Part shown: positions 9,938-18,422 of the stretch, in pieces
Layout of the letters: every line of letters starts with the position of its first letter
How positions within the stretch are numbered: position 1 is the stretch's first letter
Source: Hyphomicrobiales bacterium
GTDB lineage: Bacteria > Pseudomonadota > Alphaproteobacteria > MED-G09
Direction: 5' to 3'
Assembly: GCA_028339975.1 (NCBI GenBank)
Contig: JAOLDG010000002.1
Span: 134,302-198,301, forward strand
DNA length: 64,000 nt
Made by a program: the position numbers and the translations under genes
Notes under the pieces: model-generated
The model's database searches: none
The model's input: only the letters and a program-made list of their open reading frames with translations
What the model was told of the DNA's origin: nothing

Positions 9938-10063
9938 AAAGATACCTATACGATATTTTTCATTTATATAATATAAATAGGGTATAAACTTTTATAGTAA
10001 TAATAGTAATATTTTTTATAAAATGCTACTTCATTAGCTAACTTAAGGAAAGAGTCATTAATA

Positions 10064-10789
10064 ATGAAAAATCTATTTGTTAACCCTGGCTTCCTAGTCA
10101 ATTACTTAAAACCACTTTCTTCTTGGTTTGGAGCGATAGCAGTAGCGTTGGTTGGGATTGGACTTTGGTTTTCATTTTACAACTCTCCCATTGACTATCA
10201 ACAAGGAAATGCCGTCCGCATAATGTATATACATGTTCCCTCGGCTTGGATGGGAATGGGTATTTATGCATTTATAGCATTGTCCAGTTTCTTTGGATTA
10301 GTTTATGGTCATGTTGTAGCTTTTTCTTTAGCAAAGGCAGCAGCTCCTATTGGAGCAACATTCACAGCAATTTGCTTAGTATCTGGATCAGCATGGGGTA
10401 AACCTATGTGGGGAACATGGTGGGTTTGGGATGCAAGACTAACCTCAGTCTTAATCTTATTTTTCTTCTATATTAGCTATATAATTTTTTCTAAATCATT
10501 TAGTGATTTCTCTAAAGGTGAAAAGTTTTCGTCATTTTTATCGATTATTGGGCTAATTAATCTCCCAATAATAAAATTTTCAGTAGATTACTGGAATACC
10601 CTTCACCAACCAGCAAGTATATCAAAAATTGGATCTCCGTCTATACATGTTGATATGCTAATTCCTCTTGTTATAATGTTTTTTTCTTTTATTTTTATAT
10701 TTCTCCATCTTCTTGTTGTTAGGCTCCAGCTTGAGCTTAATAATAGAAGGTTGAATTTAAAAAATATGAAATCATATGAGGAATCTTAA
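10064..10789 (+). CDS. ccmC: Heme exporter / cytochrome c maturation permease CcmC
   Basis: CcmC is the integral membrane protein that, with CcmA and CcmB, loads heme onto CcmE during cytochrome c maturation (System I). The 241-aa chain has six predicted membrane helices, the tryptophan-rich WGTWWVWDARLTS motif at 116-128, and the flanking histidines H57 (YIHVPS) and H181 (TLHQPAS) that act as heme axial ligands in this family. AAGGAAAGAG precedes the ATG. It heads a tight ccmC-D-E-F/H-A-B operon; the ccmD start codon follows its stop directly. Confidence 0.96.
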   Translation: MKNLFVNPGFLVNYLKPLSSWFGAIAVALVGIGLWFSFYNSPIDYQQGNAVRIMYIHVPSAWMGMGIYAFIALSSFFGLVYGHVVAFSLAKAAAPIGATFTAICLVSGSAWGKPMWGTWWVWDARLTSVLILFFFYISYIIFSKSFSDFSKGEKFSSFLSIIGLINLPIIKFSVDYWNTLHQPASISKIGSPSIHVDMLIPLVIMFFSFIFIFLHLLVVRLQLELNNRRLNLKNMKSYEES

Positions 10790-10924
10790 ATGATAGATTA
10801 TAGTTTTTATATAATAATTTCTTATTTATCAGCCTTTTTTGGTTTGTTTATTTTATTTATATTTTCTTATAAAGATTTTTTAATTTCTAATAGAAAAATT
10901 AGAAATATGGAAAAATTAAAGTGA
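10790..10924 (+). CDS. ccmD: Small heme exporter protein CcmD
   Basis: This 44-codon frame has one hydrophobic helix (about residues 6-26: YIIISYLSAFFGLFILF) followed by a short basic tail (SNRKIRNMEKLK), the layout of CcmD. CcmD is a single-pass protein that helps release holo-CcmE from the CcmABC complex. Its ATG comes immediately after the ccmC stop, and its TGA overlaps the GTG start of ccmE by four bases (GTGA). Size, topology and position between ccmC and ccmE support the call; the sequence itself is weakly conserved in all bacteria. Confidence 0.85.
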   Translation: MIDYSFYIIISYLSAFFGLFILFIFSYKDFLISNRKIRNMEKLK

Positions 10925-11400
10925 ATAAAAGTAAAGATAGAATAATAATGATATCTTTTTTGCTGATAGTTTCAGCTACATCTTTATTTCTTATTTTGTT
11001 TGCGTTAAGGGATAACGTCATTTTTTTTTATTCCCCATCTGAAGTACAAAAAAAATTCTACAATAATGAAATTAATAATGAATCACTTGTCAGGTTAGGC
11101 GGTCTCGTTCTTGATAAAAGCCTTCATAGGGACAAAGAGGGGAATATCTACTTTATAATTACTGATCTTAAAAAAGAAATTAATGTTCTTTTTTCAGGAA
11201 TTCTTCCCGATCTATTTAGAGAGGGCCAAGGAGTGATAGCTCAAGGGTATGTCGAAAAATATAATTTAAAAGATGATAATGATTTGTTAGAAAATAATTT
11301 AAGATTAAGGGCATCTTCAGTTTTAGCTAAGCATGATGAAAACTATATGCCACCAGAGGTCTTGGATATTTTGGAAGGGGTTTCAACTAATGATGGTTAG
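10921..11400 (+). CDS. ccmE: Periplasmic heme chaperone CcmE
   Basis: CcmE binds heme covalently and hands it to the CcmF/CcmH lyase. The 159-aa protein has an N-terminal membrane anchor (about 8-28), then FFYSPSEV and VRLGGLVL of the beta-barrel, and the heme-attachment motif HxxxY as H138-Y142 in AKHDENYMP. The GTG start at 10921 overlaps the ccmD stop by four bases. The 3' end overlaps ccmF by 11 bases. All functional residues are intact, so heme delivery should be normal. Confidence 0.95.
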   Translation: MNKSKDRIIMISFLLIVSATSLFLILFALRDNVIFFYSPSEVQKKFYNNEINNESLVRLGGLVLDKSLHRDKEGNIYFIITDLKKEINVLFSGILPDLFREGQGVIAQGYVEKYNLKDDNDLLENNLRLRASSVLAKHDENYMPPEVLDILEGVSTNDG

Positions 11401-13693
11401 CTTTGCAAATTTATCTATTATTTTGGTTATTCTGCTTTCTCTGTTCCAATTTCTTGTTCCTGTTTTTTTCTTAAAAAGAAAAAATTTAACAATAACTAAT
11501 TTAGTCCCTTTTATAGCTTTATTAAACTTCTTTCTTCTAACTATTTCATTTTTTATCTTAATATTGTCATACGTTAATTCAGATTTTTCAGTATTCAATG
11601 TTTGGTCAAATTCTCATACATCAAAACCACTTATTTATAAAATATCAGGCTCGTGGGGAAATCACGAAGGATCAATGCTTCTATGGTGCTGGGTTATGTC
11701 CTTTTATGGTTTTTTAGTATCATTAAATTTACAAAAACTTTCTTATGATTTTAAAATAAGAATTTTAATGTTTCAGGGTATTTTATGTTTTGGCTTTGTA
11801 TTGTACCTATTCTTTGGATCTAATCCATTTCTTAGGCTGTATCCCGCTCCAGATGAGGGAGTTGGATTAAATCCTCTTTTACAAGACCCGGGTCTAGCAT
11901 TTCACCCACCTTTTTTATATCTCGGCTATGTTGGTCTATCAATTGTATGGTCTTTTGCTTTATCTGGATTGTTTAATAAAAATTTTGATAGAAGTTGGGC
12001 AAAGAATACGAAGCCATGGGTCCTATTGTCATGGGTTTTCTTAACTATTGGAATTACATTGGGATCGTTTTGGGCTTACTACGAATTAGGCTGGGGTGGT
12101 TATTGGTTTTGGGATCCAGTTGAAAATGCATCTTTAATACCATGGGTGATTACTACAGCTTTGTTACATTCGATTTTAGTAATGGAAAAAAGAGGGTCTC
12201 TAGCTAATTGGTGCATTCTATTATCAATCTCAGCATTTGCTATGTCTATGGTTGGAACATTTATTGTTCGATCTGGTTTAATTACATCCGTTCATGCCTT
12301 TGCGACAGATCCCAATAGAGGAATTTTTATTCTAACATTAATTTCATTGTATATTATTGTGAGCTTATCAATTTTTGCCCTAAGACCTGTATCATCCAAC
12401 GGTATTCTAAAGTATAGAATTCTGAGCAAGGATTTTTTTCTTATCTTAAATAACTTACTTTTAATAACTGCAGCACTTACAATTTTTATTGGAACTATAT
12501 ACCCAATGGTTCTTGAAATCTTTTCAGGCGAAAGGATATCTGTTGGAACGCCTTTTTACACAATTACTGTAATACCAATAATATTTTTGATTTCAATTTT
12601 TGCTCCCATTGCTGTTTTATTGCCTTGGGGAAATTTAGAAACAAAAGGATCATATAAAAAATATTTTTTTATATATATTTTTGGGGCTCTTTTTACTTGG
12701 GTTATATATTTATATTATAATATTAACTCAATTATGTCTTTTGCGGGGGTTTTTGTTTCTTTTTGGATAATTGCTTTATCAATATATAGTTATTTTTCTA
12801 AAAAAACTTATCTATCTTCACTTTCTTCTTTTTTAGGTCATACTGGTCTTGGCTTATTTATCCTTGGGGCGTCAATATCAATTTCATCGAAAGAAGATTT
12901 TGAGGGTGCAATGAAAATTAATTCATCAATTAATATTGCTAGTTATGATATAAATTTTTTAGGGGTCAAAGATGAAAAAGGTCCAAACTATATTAGCTCT
13001 AAGGGTGTTTTCTTATTAGAAAATAAAAATATTTCATCTATTTTAAATCCTGAAAAAAGATTTTACCCTATCGAGAGATCTGTAACAACAGAAGCTGCCA
13101 TAATGAGTAGGTATTTTTCTCATATTTATATTGTATTAGGTGAGAGGGTAGACGACGAAGAATGGATTGTTAGAATTTGGTATAAACCATTTATTTCTTT
13201 AATCTGGATTGGCGCTATTATAACAGCTCTAGGAGGAATAGTCGGATTAATTAATAGAAGAAATTATTCTAAAAAATCACTTAAAGTATTAGGTATATTT
13301 CTTTTTCTATTATTTTTACCCATAAATAGCCATGCCGAGCCTTCAGATATCTCTAATTATGATAATTCCCTTGAAAAACGTATTCAATCAATAAATCAAA
13401 ATATACGATGTATGGTCTGTGAGTCTCAAACGATAGATGATTCAAATTCTCCCTTAGCAAAGGATTTAAGAGCCATTGTTAAAGAAAAAGTTTTAAAAGG
13501 GGAAACAGATTACCAGGTATATAGCTTTTTTCGTGATAGATATGGTGATTATATTATTTTAAAACCACCTTTTAGGCCAAATACATTTATTTTATGGTTT
13601 GCTCCAATTCTTATTATAATCTTAGGCTGTCTAATTATTTTCATCAGCCAAAAGAAATATATAAATAAATTTGGAGATAGTAATGGTGGTTAG
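11390..13693 (+). CDS. ccmF: Cytochrome c heme lyase CcmF fused to CcmH
   Basis: One 767-codon frame holds two System I heme-lyase parts. Residues 1 to about 635 are CcmF: many membrane helices, WGNHEGSMLLWCW, FHPPFLYLGYVG and the WWD motif WGGYWFWDPVENASLIPW. From about 645 the chain becomes CcmH: a signal-peptide-like helix ending PINSHAEP, then the redox motif RCMVCESQ with C674 and C677, LAKDLRAIVKEKV, FFRDRYGDYIILKPPF and a final helix. There is no stop between the halves, and no ATG, GTG or TTG in frame between the last CcmF helix and the CcmH signal-like helix, so separate initiation is unlikely. Start is one of two adjacent ATGs (11390, 11393), overlapping ccmE. The thioredoxin-like CcmG that usually sits between ccmF and ccmH is absent. 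Confidence 0.9.
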   Translation: MMVSFANLSIILVILLSLFQFLVPVFFLKRKNLTITNLVPFIALLNFFLLTISFFILILSYVNSDFSVFNVWSNSHTSKPLIYKISGSWGNHEGSMLLWCWVMSFYGFLVSLNLQKLSYDFKIRILMFQGILCFGFVLYLFFGSNPFLRLYPAPDEGVGLNPLLQDPGLAFHPPFLYLGYVGLSIVWSFALSGLFNKNFDRSWAKNTKPWVLLSWVFLTIGITLGSFWAYYELGWGGYWFWDPVENASLIPWVITTALLHSILVMEKRGSLANWCILLSISAFAMSMVGTFIVRSGLITSVHAFATDPNRGIFILTLISLYIIVSLSIFALRPVSSNGILKYRILSKDFFLILNNLLLITAALTIFIGTIYPMVLEIFSGERISVGTPFYTITVIPIIFLISIFAPIAVLLPWGNLETKGSYKKYFFIYIFGALFTWVIYLYYNINSIMSFAGVFVSFWIIALSIYSYFSKKTYLSSLSSFLGHTGLGLFILGASISISSKEDFEGAMKINSSINIASYDINFLGVKDEKGPNYISSKGVFLLENKNISSILNPEKRFYPIERSVTTEAAIMSRYFSHIYIVLGERVDDEEWIVRIWYKPFISLIWIGAIITALGGIVGLINRRNYSKKSLKVLGIFLFLLFLPINSHAEPSDISNYDNSLEKRIQSINQNIRCMVCESQTIDDSNSPLAKDLRAIVKEKVLKGETDYQVYSFFRDRYGDYIILKPPFRPNTFILWFAPILIIILGCLIIFISQKKYINKFGDSNGG

Positions 13694-14294
13694 GGTATTA
13701 TCTGCAAGCTGTAAAAGATCTGGATATACAGTCATTGACAATATTTCTTTTGAGCTAAGTAGTGGGCAAATTGGTCTTATTTCTGGTTCTAATGGGTCTG
13801 GAAAAACATCACTTTTAAGAATGGTAGCCGGACTTATTCCTTTAACATCAGGTAATTTATTATTTAGTCCATCAATTGATCAAAATTCAGAGCACAGTGA
13901 TGGTTTATTTTTGTTGGGCCATAGTCTGGCAATAAAAGATGATATTTCTCCTGAAGAGGATATAAAATTCTGGTCTAGTTTATTAGGTCGCGGTTATCAT
14001 GAAGATGTATTGTTGATGGTAGGACTATCTAATTTAAAAAAGATTCCTTGTAAGTACCTTTCACAGGGTCAGAAACAACGATTAGGAATCGCAAGACTTA
14101 TAGCCTCAAATAAGAGTTTATGGCTTTTGGACGAGCCAACATCCTCCCTAGATAAGACCGCATCACTTTTATTAAAGGAAATAATTGAGAAACATACAAA
14201 ATCTGGTGGAATTGCATTAATCTCCTCTCATATTAACTTCCTAGATAAAACTGATATTAAAATTGATTTGGATAGCAATAATGTTTCATCTTAA
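13683..14294 (+). CDS. ccmA: Heme exporter ATP-binding protein CcmA
   Basis: CcmA is the ATPase of the CcmABC(D) complex that drives release of heme-loaded CcmE. The 203-aa product has Walker A GSNGSGKTS, the signature LSQGQKQRLGIARL and Walker B LWLLDEPTSSLD. The ATG at 13683 with GGAG ten bases upstream (13673-13676) is preferred to an upstream in-frame TTG. It overlaps the ccmF-ccmH stop by 11 bases and ccmB by 14. Having ccmA and ccmB at the end of the operon, rather than ahead of ccmC, is unusual. Confidence 0.94.
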   Translation: MVVRVLSASCKRSGYTVIDNISFELSSGQIGLISGSNGSGKTSLLRMVAGLIPLTSGNLLFSPSIDQNSEHSDGLFLLGHSLAIKDDISPEEDIKFWSSLLGRGYHEDVLLMVGLSNLKKIPCKYLSQGQKQRLGIARLIASNKSLWLLDEPTSSLDKTASLLLKEIIEKHTKSGGIALISSHINFLDKTDIKIDLDSNNVSS

Positions 14295-14883
14295 AATATT
14301 ACTTCTAAAGGAATTAAAAACTTCTTTTTCATTAAGGGGAAGCTATATTCTTTCTTTAGCATTTTTTTCAATTTCTTTAATTATTCTTCCAATTGGAATA
14401 GGGCCTGATAAAAGTATATTATCATTTATTTCGCCCGGTTTAATTTGGGCTTCACTTATATTAACCTCTCTTTTATCACTGAATAGCTTATTTCATGAAG
14501 ATCTTATGGATGGAACCCTTGATCTTTATAAGAACAGTCCTTTGTCTTTTATCGAAATTTCATTTATCAAGAGTTTGTCTCATTGGATATCTAATTTTCT
14601 TCCCTTACTTTTGATAACTCCGGTATTAAGTTTATTTATAGGTTTACCTAGCAACTTATTAATATATATAGCTTTATCTATATTAATTGGAACACCATCT
14701 TTAAGCTTTATTGGGAGTATGGGTTCAGCCTTAACTCTTACTTTAAAGCAGCACAACCTTTTAATACCTTTAATCATTTTTCCACTCTTTATTCCAACCT
14801 TAATATTTGGATCAGGTGCTATTTCATCACTAATTTTCTCTGGTAATTTGTCCATTTATATCAGGCTTTATTTTAGATTCTAA
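14281..14883 (+). CDS. ccmB: Heme exporter permease CcmB
   Basis: CcmB is the membrane partner of CcmA. From the ATG at 14281 the protein has 200 residues, six hydrophobic helices, and the family stretches LLLKELKTSFSLRGSYI, ILPIGIGPDKSIL, PGLIWASLILTSLLSL and EDLMDGTLDLYKNSP. It is slightly shorter than typical CcmB (about 220), with the loss at the C-terminus (IYIRLYFRF). Its start lies 14 bases inside ccmA. It is the last gene of the operon and converges on msrB with an 11-base gap. Confidence 0.92.
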   Translation: MFHLKILLLKELKTSFSLRGSYILSLAFFSISLIILPIGIGPDKSILSFISPGLIWASLILTSLLSLNSLFHEDLMDGTLDLYKNSPLSFIEISFIKSLSHWISNFLPLLLITPVLSLFIGLPSNLLIYIALSILIGTPSLSFIGSMGSALTLTLKQHNLLIPLIIFPLFIPTLIFGSGAISSLIFSGNLSIYIRLYFRF

Positions 14884-14894
14884 TTACGATTAAG

Positions 14895-15257
14895 CTATTC
14901 ATCATCAGGGATGAATTTAAGGGATAATCCGTTTATGCAGTACCTCAACCCTGTAGGGTTGGGCCCATCATCGAAAACATGTCCGAGATGCTCTCCTTCT
15001 TTAGACATTATTTCTTTTCGCATCATTCCATGAGATGTATCTTCTTTAATTATAATATTTTCTTTATTAACATCAAAAAAGCTTGGCCAACCAGTTCCTG
15101 ATTCAAATTTTGTTTCGGATCTAAAAACTGGCAAACCTTTATCAGCAGTTACATATGTCCCAGTGCGTTTTTCTTCCAAAAGATTACTTGTTCCAGGCAT
15201 CTCTGTTCCAGAGTTATAAAGAATATTTCTTTGCTCGTCGCTTATTTCATCATTCAT
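14895..15257 (-). CDS. msrB: Peptide methionine-R-sulfoxide reductase MsrB
   Basis: MsrB reduces the R form of methionine sulfoxide in proteins. The 120-aa chain has FESGTGWPSFFD (52-63), HLGHVFDDGPNPTGLRYCIN (90-109) and the catalytic C107. It is the only cysteine in the protein: both CxxC pairs that bind zinc in most MsrBs are replaced (TADK near 37-40 and SKEG near 85-88), and there is no resolving cysteine. Thus it is a zinc-free, single-cysteine form that probably needs an external thiol for turnover (inference). The gene stands alone between ccmB and the serine tRNA. Confidence 0.93.
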   Translation of the reverse strand: MNDEISDEQRNILYNSGTEMPGTSNLLEEKRTGTYVTADKGLPVFRSETKFESGTGWPSFFDVNKENIIIKEDTSHGMMRKEIMSKEGEHLGHVFDDGPNPTGLRYCINGLSLKFIPDDE

Positions 15258-15340
15258 ATTTTTAATTTTCCTTTATTTTTAAATAATATACTAATTGCTT
15301 TACACAGTGATGTAAAATTGGCATTTTGTCGATATTATTT

Positions 15341-15430
15341 GGAGAGGTGGCCGAGTGGCTGAAGGCGCTCCCCTGCTAAGGGAGTATACGAGCAATCGTA
15401 TCGTGGGTTCGAATCCCACTCTCTCCGCCA
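15341..15430 (+). tRNA. tRNA-Ser (anticodon GCU)
   Basis: The 90-base gene folds as a class II tRNA: a seven-pair acceptor stem (GGAGAGG with TCTCTCC, one G-U pair), a D arm around GTGGCCGAGTGGCTGAAGGC, the anticodon stem CTCCC/GGGAG around CTGCTAA (anticodon GCT), a long variable arm with stem ATACGA/TCGTAT, and the T arm GTGGGTTCGAATCCCAC. The CCA end is encoded. The long variable arm and G discriminator support serine. It reads AGC and AGU codons. Confidence 0.97.
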
Positions 15431-15455
15431 AACATTGACTTCTAGAAATATAATA

Positions 15456-17270
15456 ATGATAGACCTTAAAAATATTACATATCGGATTGCTGGTAGAACA
15501 CTAATTGATAAATCATCATTATCAATTCCAGACGGTCATCACGTTGGACTTGTGGGACAGAATGGTACTGGTAAATCAACACTCTTTAAGCTTATAAATA
15601 AAGAGCTAGAGCTAGATTCCGGTGATATAGTAATGAGCTCATCGGCAGTTTTAGGAATTGTTAGGCAGGACTTACAGAATGATGAAACTAGTTTGCTGGA
15701 TGTAGTACTGAACGCCGATACTGAAAGAAAGAATCTTCTTATCGAGGCTGAGACTACAACTGATCCAGATAGAATTTCTGAAATATATACTAGATTAAGT
15801 GATATTCACGCCTATGAGGCACCATCAAAGGCTTCTATTATTTTATCTGGCCTTGGTTTCAGTATTGAAGATCAGGAAAAATCCATTAGTAATTTTTCTG
15901 GTGGCTGGAAAATGCGAGTTGCTCTAGCTGCAGCTCTATTTTGCGAACCAGACCTATTGCTGCTTGATGAGCCAACAAACCATTTGGATTTTGAAGCTAT
16001 TATTTGGCTAGAGGATTATTTAATAAAATACCCGAAAACTTATATTTTAATAAGCCATGATAGGGACACCTTAAATAAAACAGTAAATCATATAATTCAT
16101 TTAGACCAATTAAAGTTATCTCTTTACAAGGGTAATTATGATCAATTTGAGCAGGCATTTGCTCAAAAACGGATGGGTCACCAGGCATTGTTTGATAAAC
16201 AGCAAGCTCATAAAAAGAAAATGATGGATTTTGTGAATCGATTTGGCGCTAAAGCAAGTAAAGCAAAACAATCCCAGAGTCGCTTAAAGGCTCTCGAAAG
16301 GATGGATATGGTAGATGCTTTAATTACCGAACGTTCAACCAGTTTTAAATTTCCGGAGCCTGAGGATATTCCATCTCCAATTATTACTATCGATAAAACA
16401 AATGTTGGTTATGAGCCAGGTAAACCAGTTTTAAGCAATATTAACCTTGGTATATCAAGTGACAGTCGCATTGCTTTATTGGGTGCTAATGGTAATGGAA
16501 AATCTACACTAATAAAATTGATATCAGGAAAACTAGAAGAGTTAAGTGGGCATATTACAAAAAATAAGAAACTTAGAGTAGGGTACTTTGCTCAACATCA
16601 AACTGAAGAACTAGACTTAACTCGCACTCCCTTCGAAACTCTAAGGGGTGTTATTGCCGATCAGGCCGACTATCAAATAAGAGCTATTCTAGGAAAATTT
16701 GGGTTTGATAAAGATAAAGCTGATACTAAGGTTGAAGAGTTGTCAGGAGGCGAGAAGTCAAGACTCTTATTCTGTATGATGAGTTATAATTCTCCTCACA
16801 TCATGCTTCTTGACGAGCCAACAAACCATCTTGATATTGATGCAAGAGCAGCCTTAATCGATGCCTTGAATAATTATAATGGTTGTATAATTATTGTTAG
16901 TCACGATCCGCATCTAGTTGAATCGGTTGCTGAAGAGCTTTTACTGATTAAAGATGGAACTGTTACTTCATATAATGATGATCTAGATGCCTATAAAAAG
17001 CTAATTATTGATCAAAGACGTGAAGAGAGATCTAAGTCAAAAGGTAATAGTCAAACATCCAAAAGAAAGAAAGATAATTCGAAATCACTACTTTCTTATG
17101 AAAGAAATATAAAAAAACTAACTAAAAAAGTTTCCGATCTTGAATTTAAAATGACGTCCGATGAGGCGCTAGGCGATTCTTTTTTAATGTCTCAGCTACT
17201 TGAAAAGTATAATAAAAATAAAGAAGATTTAGAAAAAGAAGAAAATAAATGGTTAGAAGAAAGTTCTTAG
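15456..17270 (+). CDS. ABC-F family ATPase (YheS/Uup-like)
   Basis: ABC-F proteins are soluble, have two ATPase domains and no membrane part, and mostly act on the ribosome. The 604-aa protein has Walker A sites GQNGTGKST and GANGNGKST, signatures FSGGWKMRVALA and LSGGEKSRLLF, and two LLLDEPTNHLD-type Walker B motifs. The linker (about 235-290) is basic and helical, as needed to reach into the ribosomal E site. The C-terminal 80 residues form a charged coiled coil like that of YheS/Uup. ATG at 15456 (MIDLKNITYR) is preferred to an in-frame TTG seven codons earlier. Whether it is a translation factor or a resistance-type ABC-F is not decidable here; the former is likelier. Confidence 0.88.
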   Translation: MIDLKNITYRIAGRTLIDKSSLSIPDGHHVGLVGQNGTGKSTLFKLINKELELDSGDIVMSSSAVLGIVRQDLQNDETSLLDVVLNADTERKNLLIEAETTTDPDRISEIYTRLSDIHAYEAPSKASIILSGLGFSIEDQEKSISNFSGGWKMRVALAAALFCEPDLLLLDEPTNHLDFEAIIWLEDYLIKYPKTYILISHDRDTLNKTVNHIIHLDQLKLSLYKGNYDQFEQAFAQKRMGHQALFDKQQAHKKKMMDFVNRFGAKASKAKQSQSRLKALERMDMVDALITERSTSFKFPEPEDIPSPIITIDKTNVGYEPGKPVLSNINLGISSDSRIALLGANGNGKSTLIKLISGKLEELSGHITKNKKLRVGYFAQHQTEELDLTRTPFETLRGVIADQADYQIRAILGKFGFDKDKADTKVEELSGGEKSRLLFCMMSYNSPHIMLLDEPTNHLDIDARAALIDALNNYNGCIIIVSHDPHLVESVAEELLLIKDGTVTSYNDDLDAYKKLIIDQRREERSKSKGNSQTSKRKKDNSKSLLSYERNIKKLTKKVSDLEFKMTSDEALGDSFLMSQLLEKYNKNKEDLEKEENKWLEESS

Positions 17271-17392
17271 CGACGATAAAGTCTCATTATTGATTTAAAT
17301 ATAATATTAACGTTTTAGAAGATTATTATATATGTTCTTTATATATGGCCTTTTTTTATATTATTTTTTTTAATTACGATTTATGATTATTT

Positions 17393-18421
17393 ATGACAAT
17401 TGATCATAAGCATAAACGTTACTATGATTGGCTAGCTCTTGTAAAAGAAGAAATTATTGACCCTGAACTACCTATCATTGACCCTCATCATCACCTTTGG
17501 AATGGTGATAATCAGTTAGCAGGTTCTTTTCCATACCTAATAAAACATCTCAGTGAAGATACGAATTCCGGACATAATATTGTTGGGACTATTTTTATGG
17601 AATGTGCTCAGAGTTATTATCTGGGTGGGGAAGATAAATATAAGCCTATTGGTGAAACTGAATATGTTATGAAGATTATTAAAGAATCAAAAAATACATC
17701 TAATTCTTCAAATATATTAGGCATTATAAGTTTTGCAGATTTGATGCTGGGATCTAAAGTTAAAGATGTCCTTAATCAACATATTATAACTGGCGAAGGT
17801 TTATTTAAAGGTATCAGACATGCTGCTGGGTGGGATCAAAGTGATGAAATTCATAACTCCCACAGTAATCCAGTAGAAAATATTTATTCTAATAAGGGCT
17901 TTAGAAAAGGCGCTGAAGAGCTAATAAAGTTAAATTTAACTTTTGATGCATGGCATTATCATCACCAGATTAACGATTTAACCGATTTTGCAAGAAATTA
18001 TCCTGAATTAACTATTATACACAATCATTTTGGCGGTCCACTTGGTGTTGGCCCTTACCAAAATAAAAGACGTGAAATTTTTAAAAAGTGGAAAGATGAT
18101 GTTTCTCTATTATCAGAGTCAAAGAATGTCTATGCTAAGCTCGGTGGATTAGCTATGCCGGTAAATGGATGGAATTTTCATAAACAAGATAAACCAGCTA
18201 CCTCTGATCAAATTATTGATATGCATTACGAATACTATTTACACACAATTGAATGTTTTGGTGTTGATAGGTGCATGTTCGAAAGTAATTTTCCGGTTGA
18301 TCGAAGATCTGTATCTTACCACGTATTATGGAATGCCTTTAAAAAAATGGTCTTTAATTATTCTGATGACGATAAAAATAAATTATTTTTTCAAAATGCA
18401 AAAGAAGTTTACGGCGTTTAA
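17393..18421 (+). CDS. Amidohydrolase family (Amidohydro_2) TIM-barrel hydrolase
   Basis: The 342-aa protein has the metal-binding HxH motif near the N-terminus (H32 and H34 in IDPHHHLWNG), a central H in DAWHYHHQ, NHFGGPLG around 212-219 and a C-terminal FESNFPVDR with the expected Asp. These fit the amidohydrolase 2 group, which hydrolyses or decarboxylates cyclic and aromatic acids and lactones. The substrate is not recognisable. It is convergent with the Rieske oxygenase gene, with one base between the stops, so the two are not one operon, but they may serve the same catabolic route (inference). The 122-bp AT-rich upstream gap should hold its promoter. Confidence 0.82.
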   Translation: MTIDHKHKRYYDWLALVKEEIIDPELPIIDPHHHLWNGDNQLAGSFPYLIKHLSEDTNSGHNIVGTIFMECAQSYYLGGEDKYKPIGETEYVMKIIKESKNTSNSSNILGIISFADLMLGSKVKDVLNQHIITGEGLFKGIRHAAGWDQSDEIHNSHSNPVENIYSNKGFRKGAEELIKLNLTFDAWHYHHQINDLTDFARNYPELTIIHNHFGGPLGVGPYQNKRREIFKKWKDDVSLLSESKNVYAKLGGLAMPVNGWNFHKQDKPATSDQIIDMHYEYYLHTIECFGVDRCMFESNFPVDRRSVSYHVLWNAFKKMVFNYSDDDKNKLFFQNAKEVYGV

Positions 18422-18422
18422 G

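Noticed and set aside
10001-10027. AT-only inverted repeat upstream of ccmC
   Set aside because: TTTTATA/TATAAAA pairs are expected by chance in this composition; no regulator known to bind it.
13287-13340. Separate start for a free CcmH protein
   Set aside because: No ATG, GTG or TTG occurs in frame ahead of or within the signal-like helix, so a fused protein is the simpler reading.
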